Source of the DNA: Pseudomonadota bacterium
GTDB lineage: Bacteria > Pseudomonadota > Gammaproteobacteria > Woeseiales > Woeseiaceae
Assembly: GCA_027295475.1 (NCBI GenBank)
Contig: JAPUKV010000135.1
Span: 1 to 5,580, forward strand
Length of the DNA stretch: 5,580 nt
Direction: 5' to 3'
Positions 1 through 5,580 of the stretch are shown one piece after another. Both the position numbers and the translations under genes were made by a program. Within the stretch, counting starts at the first letter, position 1; every line of letters begins with the position of its first letter. Under the pieces are notes generated by a model. That model searched no databases. It was not told where the DNA came from and saw nothing but the letters and a program-made list of their open reading frames with translations.

Positions 1-1
1 C

Positions 2-1483
2 GGGCCCGGTGTGGCGTATGAGATGATCGGCCTGTTCGCCAATGGCAATTTTCCGGAATCCCTGATGTACTGGCCAGACACTCCGGAGTTCAAGTCAGTC
101 TGGCAGCGAAACATCGAGGCCGCGGAGGAATACAACGATCCCGGGCAGTTTACGGCGTTCATTGGTTATGAATGGACCTCCCTGGTGACCGGCAACAATA
201 TGCATCGCGTCGTTATTTATCGCGACGGTGCAGATAAGGCCTCTCAGATGGTGCCATACACGACGTATCCACCCTATGGCAGCCCGAACCCTCGTGACTT
301 GTGGAAATGGCTTGAGTCATACGAAGAAAAAACCGGCGGCGATGTCCTGGCGCTCGCACACAACGGCAATCTTTCAAACGGCATTATGTTTCCGGTTCGG
401 GCGCAATATGACGGTAAGCGGCTCGACAAGGAGTACGTGGAGCAGCGCATAAAATGGGAACCGCTTTATGAAGCGACACAAATCCAGGGTGACGGCGAAG
501 CGCATCCGTACCTCTCACCCGACGATGAATTTGCCGATTACGAAACCTGGGACATAGGCAACCTCGATATGGTGCCGACGGTGAAGACGGATGACATGCT
601 GGCGGGTGAATATGCCCGCGAGGCGCTGAAGAATGGTCTGGTGCTCGAAGCGCGCTTGGGCACGAACCCCTATAAGTTCGGCATGGTGGGTTCGACCGAC
701 AGCCACACTGGTCTGGCCACCGCACAAGAGGACAATTTTTTCGGCAAGCATACCGGCGCCGAACCGAAACCGGGGCGCATGGAACATCCGTTCCTGGCGA
801 ACGAGAAGGGCACGATCATGGGCTGGGGCATGGTTGCGTCCGGCCTGGCTGCCGTATATGCACAGGACAATACGCGCGAGGCCCTGTTCGATGCGATGAC
901 GCGTAAAGAGGTTTATGCAACCACCGGCAGTCGCATGATGGTCAGGTTCTTTGGCGGCTGGGATTACACGGATGCCGATATGGCGAGCCGAAATCCGGCA
1001 TTTGCCGGCTACCAGAAGGGCGTGCCGATGGGCGGCGATCTTCGCAAACATTCCGGCGGCAAGTCTCCGACGTTCATGGTGTACGCACTCAAGGATGCAT
1101 TCGGCGGCAATCTGGATCGAATCCAGATCATCAAAGGCTGGCTGGACAGCCGGGGCAATACTCACGAGAAAGTCTACGACGTAACGTGGTCCGGAGATCG
1201 CACGCCGGGAGCTGACGGCAAACTGCCGCCGGTAGGGAATACCGTCGATGCGGAGACCGCAAATTTCACGAATACGATTGGCGCGTCCGAACTTGCAACG
1301 GTATGGACTGATCCTGACTTCGATGCGGCGCAGAGTGCTTTCTACTATGCGCGCGTTTTAGAGATACCGACACCACGCTGGTCGACGATCGAAGCTTTCC
1401 GTTTCGGCATTTCGATTCCGGAAGGGGCGCCGGTGTCTACACAGGAGCGGGCGTACACGTCGCCAATCTGGTACACGCCATAG
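2..1483 (+). CDS. DUF3604 domain protein, 5' end outside the window
   Basis: This is the C-terminal part, about 490 residues, of a DUF3604 family protein. The reading frame is open to the left edge, and full-length members as I remember them are 600 residues or more, so the GTG at 11 is probably internal. Numbering from that GTG, family-like segments are FIGYEW (50-55), MHRVV (64-68), AHNGNLSNG (116-124), QGDGEAHP (159-166), GSTDSHTGL (227-235) and a C-terminal tail ending in SPIWYTP. The histidine and aspartate motifs (H65, H117, D230, H232) resemble metal ligands of PHP-type phosphoesterases, to which DUF3604 has been compared; that function is inferred, and no substrate can be named. The missing N-terminus means a signal peptide cannot be assessed. 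It is the first visible gene of a three-gene run, with a 51-base gap to the next. The family call is strong; the biochemical role is open. Confidence 0.9.
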   Translation, partial: GPGVAYEMIGLFANGNFPESLMYWPDTPEFKSVWQRNIEAAEEYNDPGQFTAFIGYEWTSLVTGNNMHRVVIYRDGADKASQMVPYTTYPPYGSPNPRDLWKWLESYEEKTGGDVLALAHNGNLSNGIMFPVRAQYDGKRLDKEYVEQRIKWEPLYEATQIQGDGEAHPYLSPDDEFADYETWDIGNLDMVPTVKTDDMLAGEYAREALKNGLVLEARLGTNPYKFGMVGSTDSHTGLATAQEDNFFGKHTGAEPKPGRMEHPFLANEKGTIMGWGMVASGLAAVYAQDNTREALFDAMTRKEVYATTGSRMMVRFFGGWDYTDADMASRNPAFAGYQKGVPMGGDLRKHSGGKSPTFMVYALKDAFGGNLDRIQIIKGWLDSRGNTHEKVYDVTWSGDRTPGADGKLPPVGNTVDAETANFTNTIGASELATVWTDPDFDAAQSAFYYARVLEIPTPRWSTIEAFRFGISIPEGAPVSTQERAYTSPIWYTP

Positions 1484-1534
1484 CCGGCGCTGTTTCGGAT
1501 ACAGGGACAAGGCAACTCGCGGGACGGCATCACC

Positions 1535-2374
1535 GTGTTTGACTCCATGCGCACGGTGATGCGCGAGCCCCTGTTGCATTTTTTGCTCGCGGGCGCTGGC
1601 CTGTTCCTGCTGTTCAATGTTGTCTCGGAACCGGAGATGTCCGGTGATGAGCAGATCATCGTTACATCCGGGCAAATCGAGCATCTGGCCACGCTGTTTG
1701 TGAAAACCCGAGTGCGGCCGCCCAGCGATGCAGAACTCCGAGGGCTAATCGATAACTTCATTCTCGAAGAGGTGCTTTATCGTGAGGCGACGGCCATCGG
1801 CCTTGACAAGGACGACACGATAATCCGGCGGCGGCTCAAGCAGAAAATGGAATTTCTGGTGGACGATTTTTCGGCCGCAGAGCCAACAGACGAGGATCTG
1901 CAGCAATTCCTTGTTGCTGATCCTGACCGATTTCAAACTGACGCCCGCATTTCTTTTGAACATATATATTTCATTGATTCATCTCTGGAGGCTGCTAACG
2001 CCATGTTGGTAGCACTGCAGAAAGATGAACCAGTGAAAACGGACAATGCGCTTGCATCGGGTTTGCTGCCAGCCCACTTTGAAGACGCTTCAGCATCCTC
2101 GATCACCTCTCAATTTGGCGCGAGCTTTAAAGACAGTCTTTTTGCGCTCGAGCCAGGGCAATGGACTGGCCCGGTTGAGTCCCCGTTTGGTCTGCACCTG
2201 ATTCGAATCGATCAGATCGTCGAAGCCCGGGTGCCGGCACTTGCCGAGGTTCGTAGCGTAGTACAACGCGACTGGCTCGCGGACCGGCGCAACAAGGCCC
2301 GACAGGTGCTTTTCGACGAGTTGAAGGCAAAGTACACGATAACGATCGAAGAATATGAGGCGCCGGATCTTTGA
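1535..2374 (+). CDS. membrane-anchored parvulin-like (PpiC-type) peptidyl-prolyl cis-trans isomerase
   Basis: A 279-residue protein probably anchored in the inner membrane with its body in the periplasm, where parvulins help fold envelope proteins. Residues 13-30 form one hydrophobic helix after the short basic REPLLHF lead. Residues 35-130 are a helical SurA/PpiC-like N-domain. The rotamase-like domain runs from RISFEHIYF (138-146) to FGLHLIRI (218-225). H143 and H221 match the two conserved parvulin histidines, and LEPGQWTGPVESPFG is the usual L-x-G-x-x-x-x-P-V-x-S-x-x-G stretch. The central GGDLG-type motif is not obvious, so catalysis may be weak or lost. The GTG start at 1535 has a weak GGGACGG about 7 bases upstream; in-frame ATGs at 1547 and 1559 also keep the membrane helix and are possible starts. 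Its stop overlaps the start of the next gene, which suggests translational coupling. Confidence 0.85.
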   Translation: MFDSMRTVMREPLLHFLLAGAGLFLLFNVVSEPEMSGDEQIIVTSGQIEHLATLFVKTRVRPPSDAELRGLIDNFILEEVLYREATAIGLDKDDTIIRRRLKQKMEFLVDDFSAAEPTDEDLQQFLVADPDRFQTDARISFEHIYFIDSSLEAANAMLVALQKDEPVKTDNALASGLLPAHFEDASASSITSQFGASFKDSLFALEPGQWTGPVESPFGLHLIRIDQIVEARVPALAEVRSVVQRDWLADRRNKARQVLFDELKAKYTITIEEYEAPDL

Positions 2375-3369
2375 AACTGCTCTGCCGGTCCGTCGCTCCG
2401 TTTTTCCTGACCTGTTTGCTGGCAGCTTCTGCCAATGCGCATGAATCGCGTCCGGGCTACCTGCAATTGACAATGACGGATGCGGAAACCGTCAAATTAC
2501 TGCTCAAAGTTCCTGCGCGCGGCAACAGTCGCCTGGGACTTTATCCAAATCTGCCGGACAATTGCGTGAGCGTCGGCTCTCCGGCGACGTACATCATCGA
2601 CAACGCTTATACCGAAAGAGCGACCTTCAAATGCGACGGCGGCCTGTTCGGTAAGAAAGTTAGTATTGATGGCCTATCGAGTACTCTCACAGACGTCCTC
2701 GCGCGCGTCGAGCGACCGGACGGCAGCACTCAGATCGCTCGCCTGACACCATCGAAGCCAGCATTCGTTGTCGAAGCAACACCGCGCGCGCTCGCTGTGG
2801 CCGGTACCTACCTGGTGCTTGGTGTCAATCATATATTGCTGGGTATCGATCACCTGTTGTTCGTGCTCGCGCTGCTCATCCTCGTTGCCGACACGCGAAA
2901 ATTAATCTGGACGATTACAGCCTTCACCGCCGCCCATAGCTTGACGCTGGCTGCAGCCACGCTTGGCTTTGTTCGATTTCCGCAGTCGCCGGTCGAAGCG
3001 GTCATTGCGCTTTCGATCGTGTTCGTCGCCAGTGAAATCGTACACCTCAGTCAGGGGCGACCCGGATTGACTCAACGCAGACCGTGGATCGTGGCGTTTA
3101 TATTTGGCTTGTTGCACGGTTTCGGGTTTGCGGGGGCGCTCAACGAAATCGGACTCCCTGAGCAATCGATCCCGCTCGCATTATTACTATTCAATGTCGG
3201 CGTCGAGCTCGGACAGCTCGGATTCATCGCTGCCGTGCTGCTGTTGTCCTCAATTTTGAGGAAATATATTGTTAGCTGGCCCGGCTGGGCGAACCTGGCG
3301 CCCGCCTACCTGATTGGTACGGTGGCTGTCTACTGGACCATCGAACGCACAGTCGGCTTTTGGAGCTGA
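2371..3369 (+). CDS. HupE/UreJ family membrane protein (putative metal permease)
   Basis: A 332-residue protein with a signal peptide (residues 1-23, basic start, hydrophobic core, likely cut after ANA before H24), a periplasmic domain of about 120 residues, and a multi-helix membrane domain from about residue 142. The membrane part carries the HupE/UreJ_2 hallmarks: NHILLGIDHLLF (153-164), FTAAHSLTL (185-193), FGLLHGFGFAGAL (245-257) and FNVGVELGQ (274-282). Characterised HupE proteins take up nickel, but no hydrogenase or urease gene is visible here, so the cargo is unknown. The start is taken as TTG at 2371 because an in-frame TGA at 2356 blocks anything upstream and the signal peptide begins right after it. 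GAGG at 2357-2360 lies 10 bases upstream. The TTGA overlap with the isomerase stop indicates coupled translation. Family assignment is firm; transport role is inferred. Confidence 0.9.
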   Translation: MKLLCRSVAPFFLTCLLAASANAHESRPGYLQLTMTDAETVKLLLKVPARGNSRLGLYPNLPDNCVSVGSPATYIIDNAYTERATFKCDGGLFGKKVSIDGLSSTLTDVLARVERPDGSTQIARLTPSKPAFVVEATPRALAVAGTYLVLGVNHILLGIDHLLFVLALLILVADTRKLIWTITAFTAAHSLTLAAATLGFVRFPQSPVEAVIALSIVFVASEIVHLSQGRPGLTQRRPWIVAFIFGLLHGFGFAGALNEIGLPEQSIPLALLLFNVGVELGQLGFIAAVLLLSSILRKYIVSWPGWANLAPAYLIGTVAVYWTIERTVGFWS

Positions 3370-3407
3370 ATGTTGTTGCAAAGAAAATTGAAGATCAAAT
3401 AAGGAAC

Positions 3408-3427
3408 GGCGGGCCTTGCGGCCCGCC
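3408..3427. terminator. GC-rich hairpin, probable bidirectional terminator
   Basis: A perfect 8-bp stem, GGCGGGCC pairing with GGCCCGCC, closes a TTGC loop (GCAA when read on the minus strand, a stable GNRA-type tetraloop). It lies between two convergent genes, 38 bases after the HupE stop and 45 bases beyond the minus-strand gene's stop. On the minus strand it is followed by a moderately T-rich stretch (GTTCCTTATTTG), so intrinsic termination fits that direction better. On the plus strand it is followed by AAAG with no immediate T-run, and termination there would rely on it together with the next hairpin. Confidence 0.65.
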
Positions 3428-3431
3428 AAAG

Positions 3432-3451
3432 AGCTGATATTGCTATCAGCT
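3432..3451. terminator. second tandem hairpin with the same loop
   Basis: A second perfect 8-bp stem, AGCTGATA pairing with TATCAGCT, with the same TTGC loop (GCAA on the minus strand) starts four bases after the first hairpin ends. Stem length and loop are identical to its neighbour although the stem sequences are unrelated. A run of five Ts at 3466-3470, about 15 bases further on the plus strand, is too distant for a classic intrinsic terminator. It probably contributes to termination or protection of RNA 3' ends from both converging transcripts. Confidence 0.5.
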
Positions 3452-3472
3452 TGCGGGGGAGAAAGTTTTTAC

Positions 3473-4174
3473 TCAGAGGGTTTCTGCGCGTTTGCCAATA
3501 GCACGGATACGCTCGTCGTAACTGCCGCTGCGCTTCTCGAGTTCGAAAACCATGATGACGAGGTCCCGCGATTCGCGCTCGTCCAACAGCGACGGCAAGT
3601 CACATATCCGCCGGACGGTATCTTCGTGGGACGAATACATCAGGGCGCGTAGTGCATTCGTCATGTCATCTGTGGCCTCGGCACTGTCCAGCATGAAACG
3701 CATGACGAGTTCTGACACTGACGCATCAAGTTGCGCCCGGTCGTAGCGCGCCTGGATGGTCACCCAGACCAGATCCATATTGTCCTTCGAGTGCTCCAGT
3801 TCATCGACAAAGAGAGATTGCGCGACAGACGGGACGTCGAGATGCAATTCACCGGATATGCCCGGGTCGTCGGCGAGGCGTCTCAGCACATCGTTCTGCA
3901 ATTTCGTGCCGACCAGGTAGATACCGTTCTCGGCCTCGATGTCGATCTCGCGGATCAGGTTCTGATAGCAGTGCTCGGCGGAATCATCGGCCTCGAGCAC
4001 CAGCGAGACCTTCGCCATGTTCTCGTCATACACGCGCCGCTGTGTCCAGCGGTCGAGATTGCCGAGACGCTCGTCCTCCCGGCGAAAGGCTTCATGCAGA
4101 TGCTTTGATACGCCGCTGCGTATCGCCTCCTCGAGCGAGTAGCGTTTTGAAATCTCACGACCGATGTTAAACAT
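3473..4174 (-). CDS. uncharacterised 233-residue soluble protein
   Basis: I do not recognise this protein. It starts at an ATG with a strong AAGAGGAG ribosome binding site six bases upstream, which supports it as a real gene. It has no signal peptide or membrane helix, is rich in acidic and basic residues, and looks almost wholly alpha-helical. The N-terminal 50 residues are strongly charged (for example HEAFRREDERL at 27-37). Residues 54-60 (AKVSLVL) and 84-89 (GIYLVG) look like short beta strands. The remainder resembles stacked helices with many Leu, Arg and Glu. There are only two cysteines, C69 and C191, and no recognisable catalytic or DNA-binding motif. It is divergent from the AraC-type regulator, with 145 bases between the starts, and convergent with the HupE operon. 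A cytoplasmic helical or scaffold-like role is possible but unsupported. The plus-strand reading frames across it look like shadows. Confidence 0.8.
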   Translation of the reverse strand: MFNIGREISKRYSLEEAIRSGVSKHLHEAFRREDERLGNLDRWTQRRVYDENMAKVSLVLEADDSAEHCYQNLIREIDIEAENGIYLVGTKLQNDVLRRLADDPGISGELHLDVPSVAQSLFVDELEHSKDNMDLVWVTIQARYDRAQLDASVSELVMRFMLDSAEATDDMTNALRALMYSSHEDTVRRICDLPSLLDERESRDLVIMVFELEKRSGSYDERIRAIGKRAETL

Positions 4175-4180
4175 GACGAT

Positions 4181-4188
4181 CTCCTCTT
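4181..4188 (-). promoter_or_regulatory. strong Shine-Dalgarno site for the unknown minus-strand gene
   Basis: Read on the minus strand this is AAGAGGAG, a near-ideal anti-16S match six bases before the ATG at 4174. It fixes the start of the 233-residue protein and argues against reading the plus strand of this interval as coding. Confidence 0.75.
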
Positions 4189-4260
4189 CAGCCTGGTTCG
4201 TATTCTGTGGTTCCGGACAAGGAGCGTCTGGTCATTTGGCGTCATGGTTTGTGCAATTTG

Positions 4261-4284
4261 CCTCAAGCGCATTGAGGGCTTGAG
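4261..4284. promoter_or_regulatory. nested inverted repeats in the divergent intergenic region, candidate operator
   Basis: Two overlapping perfect inverted repeats share arms. CCTCAA (4261-4266) pairs with TTGAGG (4272-4277) across five bases, and CTCAAGC (4262-4268) pairs with GCTTGAG (4278-4284) across nine bases. The pentamer CTCAA/TTGAG therefore occurs three times in 24 bases, once inverted and twice as direct copies eight bases apart. It lies 35 bases before the AraC-type start and about 90 bases before the divergent gene, a position suited to an operator controlling one or both. That the AraC-type protein binds here is an inference. Confidence 0.4.
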
Positions 4285-4308
4285 CTATTGCGCAGGTTGC
4301 GGTTCAAT
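4280..4308 (+). promoter_or_regulatory. possible sigma-70 promoter for the AraC-type gene
   Basis: TTGAGC (4280-4285) and TTCAAT (4303-4308) are separated by exactly 17 bases, each matching four of six consensus positions. The -35 element overlaps the right arm of the inverted repeat. Transcription would start only about five bases before the ATG at 4320, so the message would be nearly leaderless, consistent with the lack of a good Shine-Dalgarno sequence. The match is weak and could be chance. Confidence 0.25.
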
Positions 4309-4319
4309 TCCTGCCAACC

Positions 4320-5330
4320 ATGCTATGCGAACAATCAACGCTGGCGAGTGTGCCGCTGCTTATCGGCAAAACGCTCGAGAATGACTATCAGATAGATCCG
4401 CTGCCGATATTCACGGCACTGGGGATCGATATGGATCTCTGTAGAAAACCGGGCGCACGCGTGCCTTTCGCGAAGATGGATAAAATCTGGAGCAGGGCGA
4501 TTGACGTTACCGGCGATCCGATGTTCGGTCTGACGGTGGGTCGCAATGTGCGGCCCGGCGATTTCTATGTTCTCGGCCATGCATGGCTGGCGAGCGCGTC
4601 ATTGCTCGATGCCATGCGGTGCCTGTGTCGCTACGCAAAGATCCTGAGTACCGTGATTGGCGACCTGCGGCTGCAGCGCTACGAAGACAATATTGCGCTG
4701 GTCGAAACATTCCCGAATAAGGAGCTGATGCCGAACAAGGCGGCCAAGGACGGCGGCTACGCCGCACTGATGAACATGTGCGAGTTTGTCACACGACGTC
4801 CCCTACACCCGGTCAGCGTCACCCTCGTTGTATCGGCCGAGCACAGCTCGGATGAATATGACAGATTGTTCCGCTGTCCGATTACCTATGGGGCCGACGC
4901 AGACAGATTTTTCTTTACCGTCGGCGACCTCGAAGAGCCACTGTCAGGCTCGATACCCGAAATCGCCGCTGCGGCGGACCGTACTGCTGAAGGCTACATC
5001 GCCAGTTTTGACATGAACGCTGTCGCGACCGAGATTCGCCAGATGCTGATTCAGATGCTGCCATCCGGCCGTGTCGACCAGGATACTGTCGCGAGTCGCC
5101 TCTATCGCAGTAAGAGCACGTTGCAGCGGCAGCTCAAATCAGAGGGATCCAGTTACCGGGAGATTCTTGAATCAACAAGGCGCAGCCTGGCTGAGCAATA
5201 TCTGAAGGACGGCACGAATACGCTAGCCCAGATCGCGTTCATGACCGGTTTCGCTGACCAGAGCAACTTTGCCCGGGCATTCAGGCGCTGGACCGGCCTG
5301 AGTCCCGGCCAGTTTCAGAAGGCCGCTTAA
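4320..5330 (+). CDS. AraC-family transcriptional regulator with Arabinose_bd-type N-terminal domain
   Basis: A 336-residue cytoplasmic DNA-binding regulator of the usual length for this subgroup. Residues from about 10 to 205 match the Arabinose_bd-like sensing domain style (SVPLLIGKTLE near the start, PMFGLTVGRNVRPGDFYVLG, then ALMNMCEF). The C-terminal AraC/XylS domain has two helix-turn-helix units: the first around DTVASRLYRSKSTLQRQL (255-272) and the second in LAQIAFMTGFADQSNFARAF (302-321), followed by the signature RRWTGLSPGQF (322-332). The ligand is unknown; relatives of this architecture respond to small molecules such as amino acids or fatty acids. The ATG at 4320 has no clear ribosome binding site; GTG at 4350 is an alternative start that would keep the domain. 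It is divergent from the unknown minus-strand gene and converges on the possible beta-barrel gene 32 bases downstream, either of which could be a target. Confidence 0.9.
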   Translation: MLCEQSTLASVPLLIGKTLENDYQIDPLPIFTALGIDMDLCRKPGARVPFAKMDKIWSRAIDVTGDPMFGLTVGRNVRPGDFYVLGHAWLASASLLDAMRCLCRYAKILSTVIGDLRLQRYEDNIALVETFPNKELMPNKAAKDGGYAALMNMCEFVTRRPLHPVSVTLVVSAEHSSDEYDRLFRCPITYGADADRFFFTVGDLEEPLSGSIPEIAAAADRTAEGYIASFDMNAVATEIRQMLIQMLPSGRVDQDTVASRLYRSKSTLQRQLKSEGSSYREILESTRRSLAEQYLKDGTNTLAQIAFMTGFADQSNFARAFRRWTGLSPGQFQKAA

Positions 5331-5362
5331 CGGTGTGATTCTGGACAATATCCATGGCGAGT

Positions 5363-5580
5363 CTACTTGGGATATAACAAGGTGAACTGCAGCCGAAAGC
5401 CCCAGCCTTCGGGCCCCGCGTCCGGCGATGCGGGCCAGCAGCGAATACCACTTCCGACCTGGACCATCTGATTGCCGAGCTTGACTAGTGCGACTGTGCT
5501 AATGATGCTGATGGCTATTGGGTTTTTCAAAACGCTTCTCCTACGCCGAAATAGAATTCTGTGCCGTCTTTGCCGACGGC
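5363..5580 (-). pseudogene. 3' end of an outer-membrane beta-barrel 'transporter'-like gene, apparently frameshifted
   Basis: On the minus strand, the frame ending at the TAG at 5363-5365 encodes a C-terminus with LVKLGNQMVQVGSGIR, then SPDAGPEGWGFR, and the end LQFTLLYPK. This strongly resembles the last strands of porin-like transporters of the MetA/phenol-degradation group, which typically end GPxGWGxR...TLLFPK. The same frame stays open to the window edge, but upstream of about 5530 it becomes arginine-rich and unlike a protein. There another frame reads GKDGTEFYFGVGEAF and stops at TGA 5527-5529. Restoring one base in the TTTT or AAAAA run around 5523-5532 would join the two. So the gene is either a real frameshift, a homopolymer sequencing error, or two unrelated ends. 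The tail also has a Cys (GIRCW) where relatives usually have Tyr. Most of the gene lies beyond the window. Confidence 0.5.

Noticed and set aside
11..13. GTG as the true start of the DUF3604 gene
   Set aside because: The frame is open upstream to the window edge, no ribosome binding site can be judged, and the family is normally longer at the N-terminus.
515..1165. Long minus-strand open frame of 216 codons opposite the DUF3604 gene
   Set aside because: It lies wholly antisense to strongly family-like protein sequence and its own translation shows no domain; it is rich in His, Arg and Ala as expected of a shadow frame.
3731..4108. Plus-strand 125-codon open frame across the unknown minus-strand gene
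   Set aside because: The minus-strand frame is longer, starts with a strong ribosome binding site and ends just before terminator-like hairpins; the plus frame has no start signal or motif.
4175..4260. A sigma-70 promoter for the minus-strand gene
   Set aside because: I looked for -35/-10 pairs (for example TTGTCC with TACGAA) but the spacing was too short (12 bases), and no better pair was found.
5412..5436. GC-rich imperfect palindrome near the end of the beta-barrel-like gene
   Set aside because: It falls on the codons for the conserved SPDAGPEGW segment and is explained by Gly/Pro codon use.
5563..5580. Perfect 6-bp inverted repeat GCCGTC/GACGGC at the right edge
   Set aside because: Short, inside a probable coding segment and cut by the window edge, with no T-run; likely chance in GC-rich codons.

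Overview
The window looks like chromosomal DNA from a moderately GC-rich Gammaproteobacterium, perhaps a marine or sediment lineage. This placement is an inference from gene content and codon style; there is no rRNA or other phylogenetic marker. I see no tRNA, rRNA, CRISPR array, insertion sequence or phage gene.

Left part (1-3369, + strand): three co-directional genes form one probable operon. The first is the 3' part of a DUF3604 protein whose start lies outside the window. After 51 bases comes a membrane-anchored parvulin-like (PpiC-type) peptidyl-prolyl isomerase. Its stop codon overlaps the TTG start of a HupE/UreJ-type membrane protein with a signal peptide. Together they put a putative metal-dependent hydrolase-like protein, an envelope folding factor and a possible metal permease in one transcription unit. 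The joint function is not established.

Middle (3370-4319): the operon converges on a minus-strand gene for a 233-residue soluble, acidic, mostly helical protein that I do not recognise. Between the two stop codons lie two back-to-back perfect 8-bp hairpins with identical loops, probably a bidirectional terminator. The minus-strand gene has a strong ribosome binding site and is divergent from the next gene; the 145-base divergent region contains nested inverted repeats.

Right part (4320-5580): a full-length AraC-family regulator with an Arabinose_bd-type N-terminal domain is followed, convergently, by the 3' end of a minus-strand gene. Its C-terminus resembles outer-membrane beta-barrel 'transporter' proteins (the MetA/phenol-degradation-like porin group). 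The good protein signal switches frame near 5528, so this gene is either frameshifted (pseudogene or sequencing error) or misread by me at the window edge.

The most useful leads are the uncharacterised DUF3604-PpiC-HupE module, the unknown minus-strand gene with its twin hairpins, and the possibly broken beta-barrel gene.
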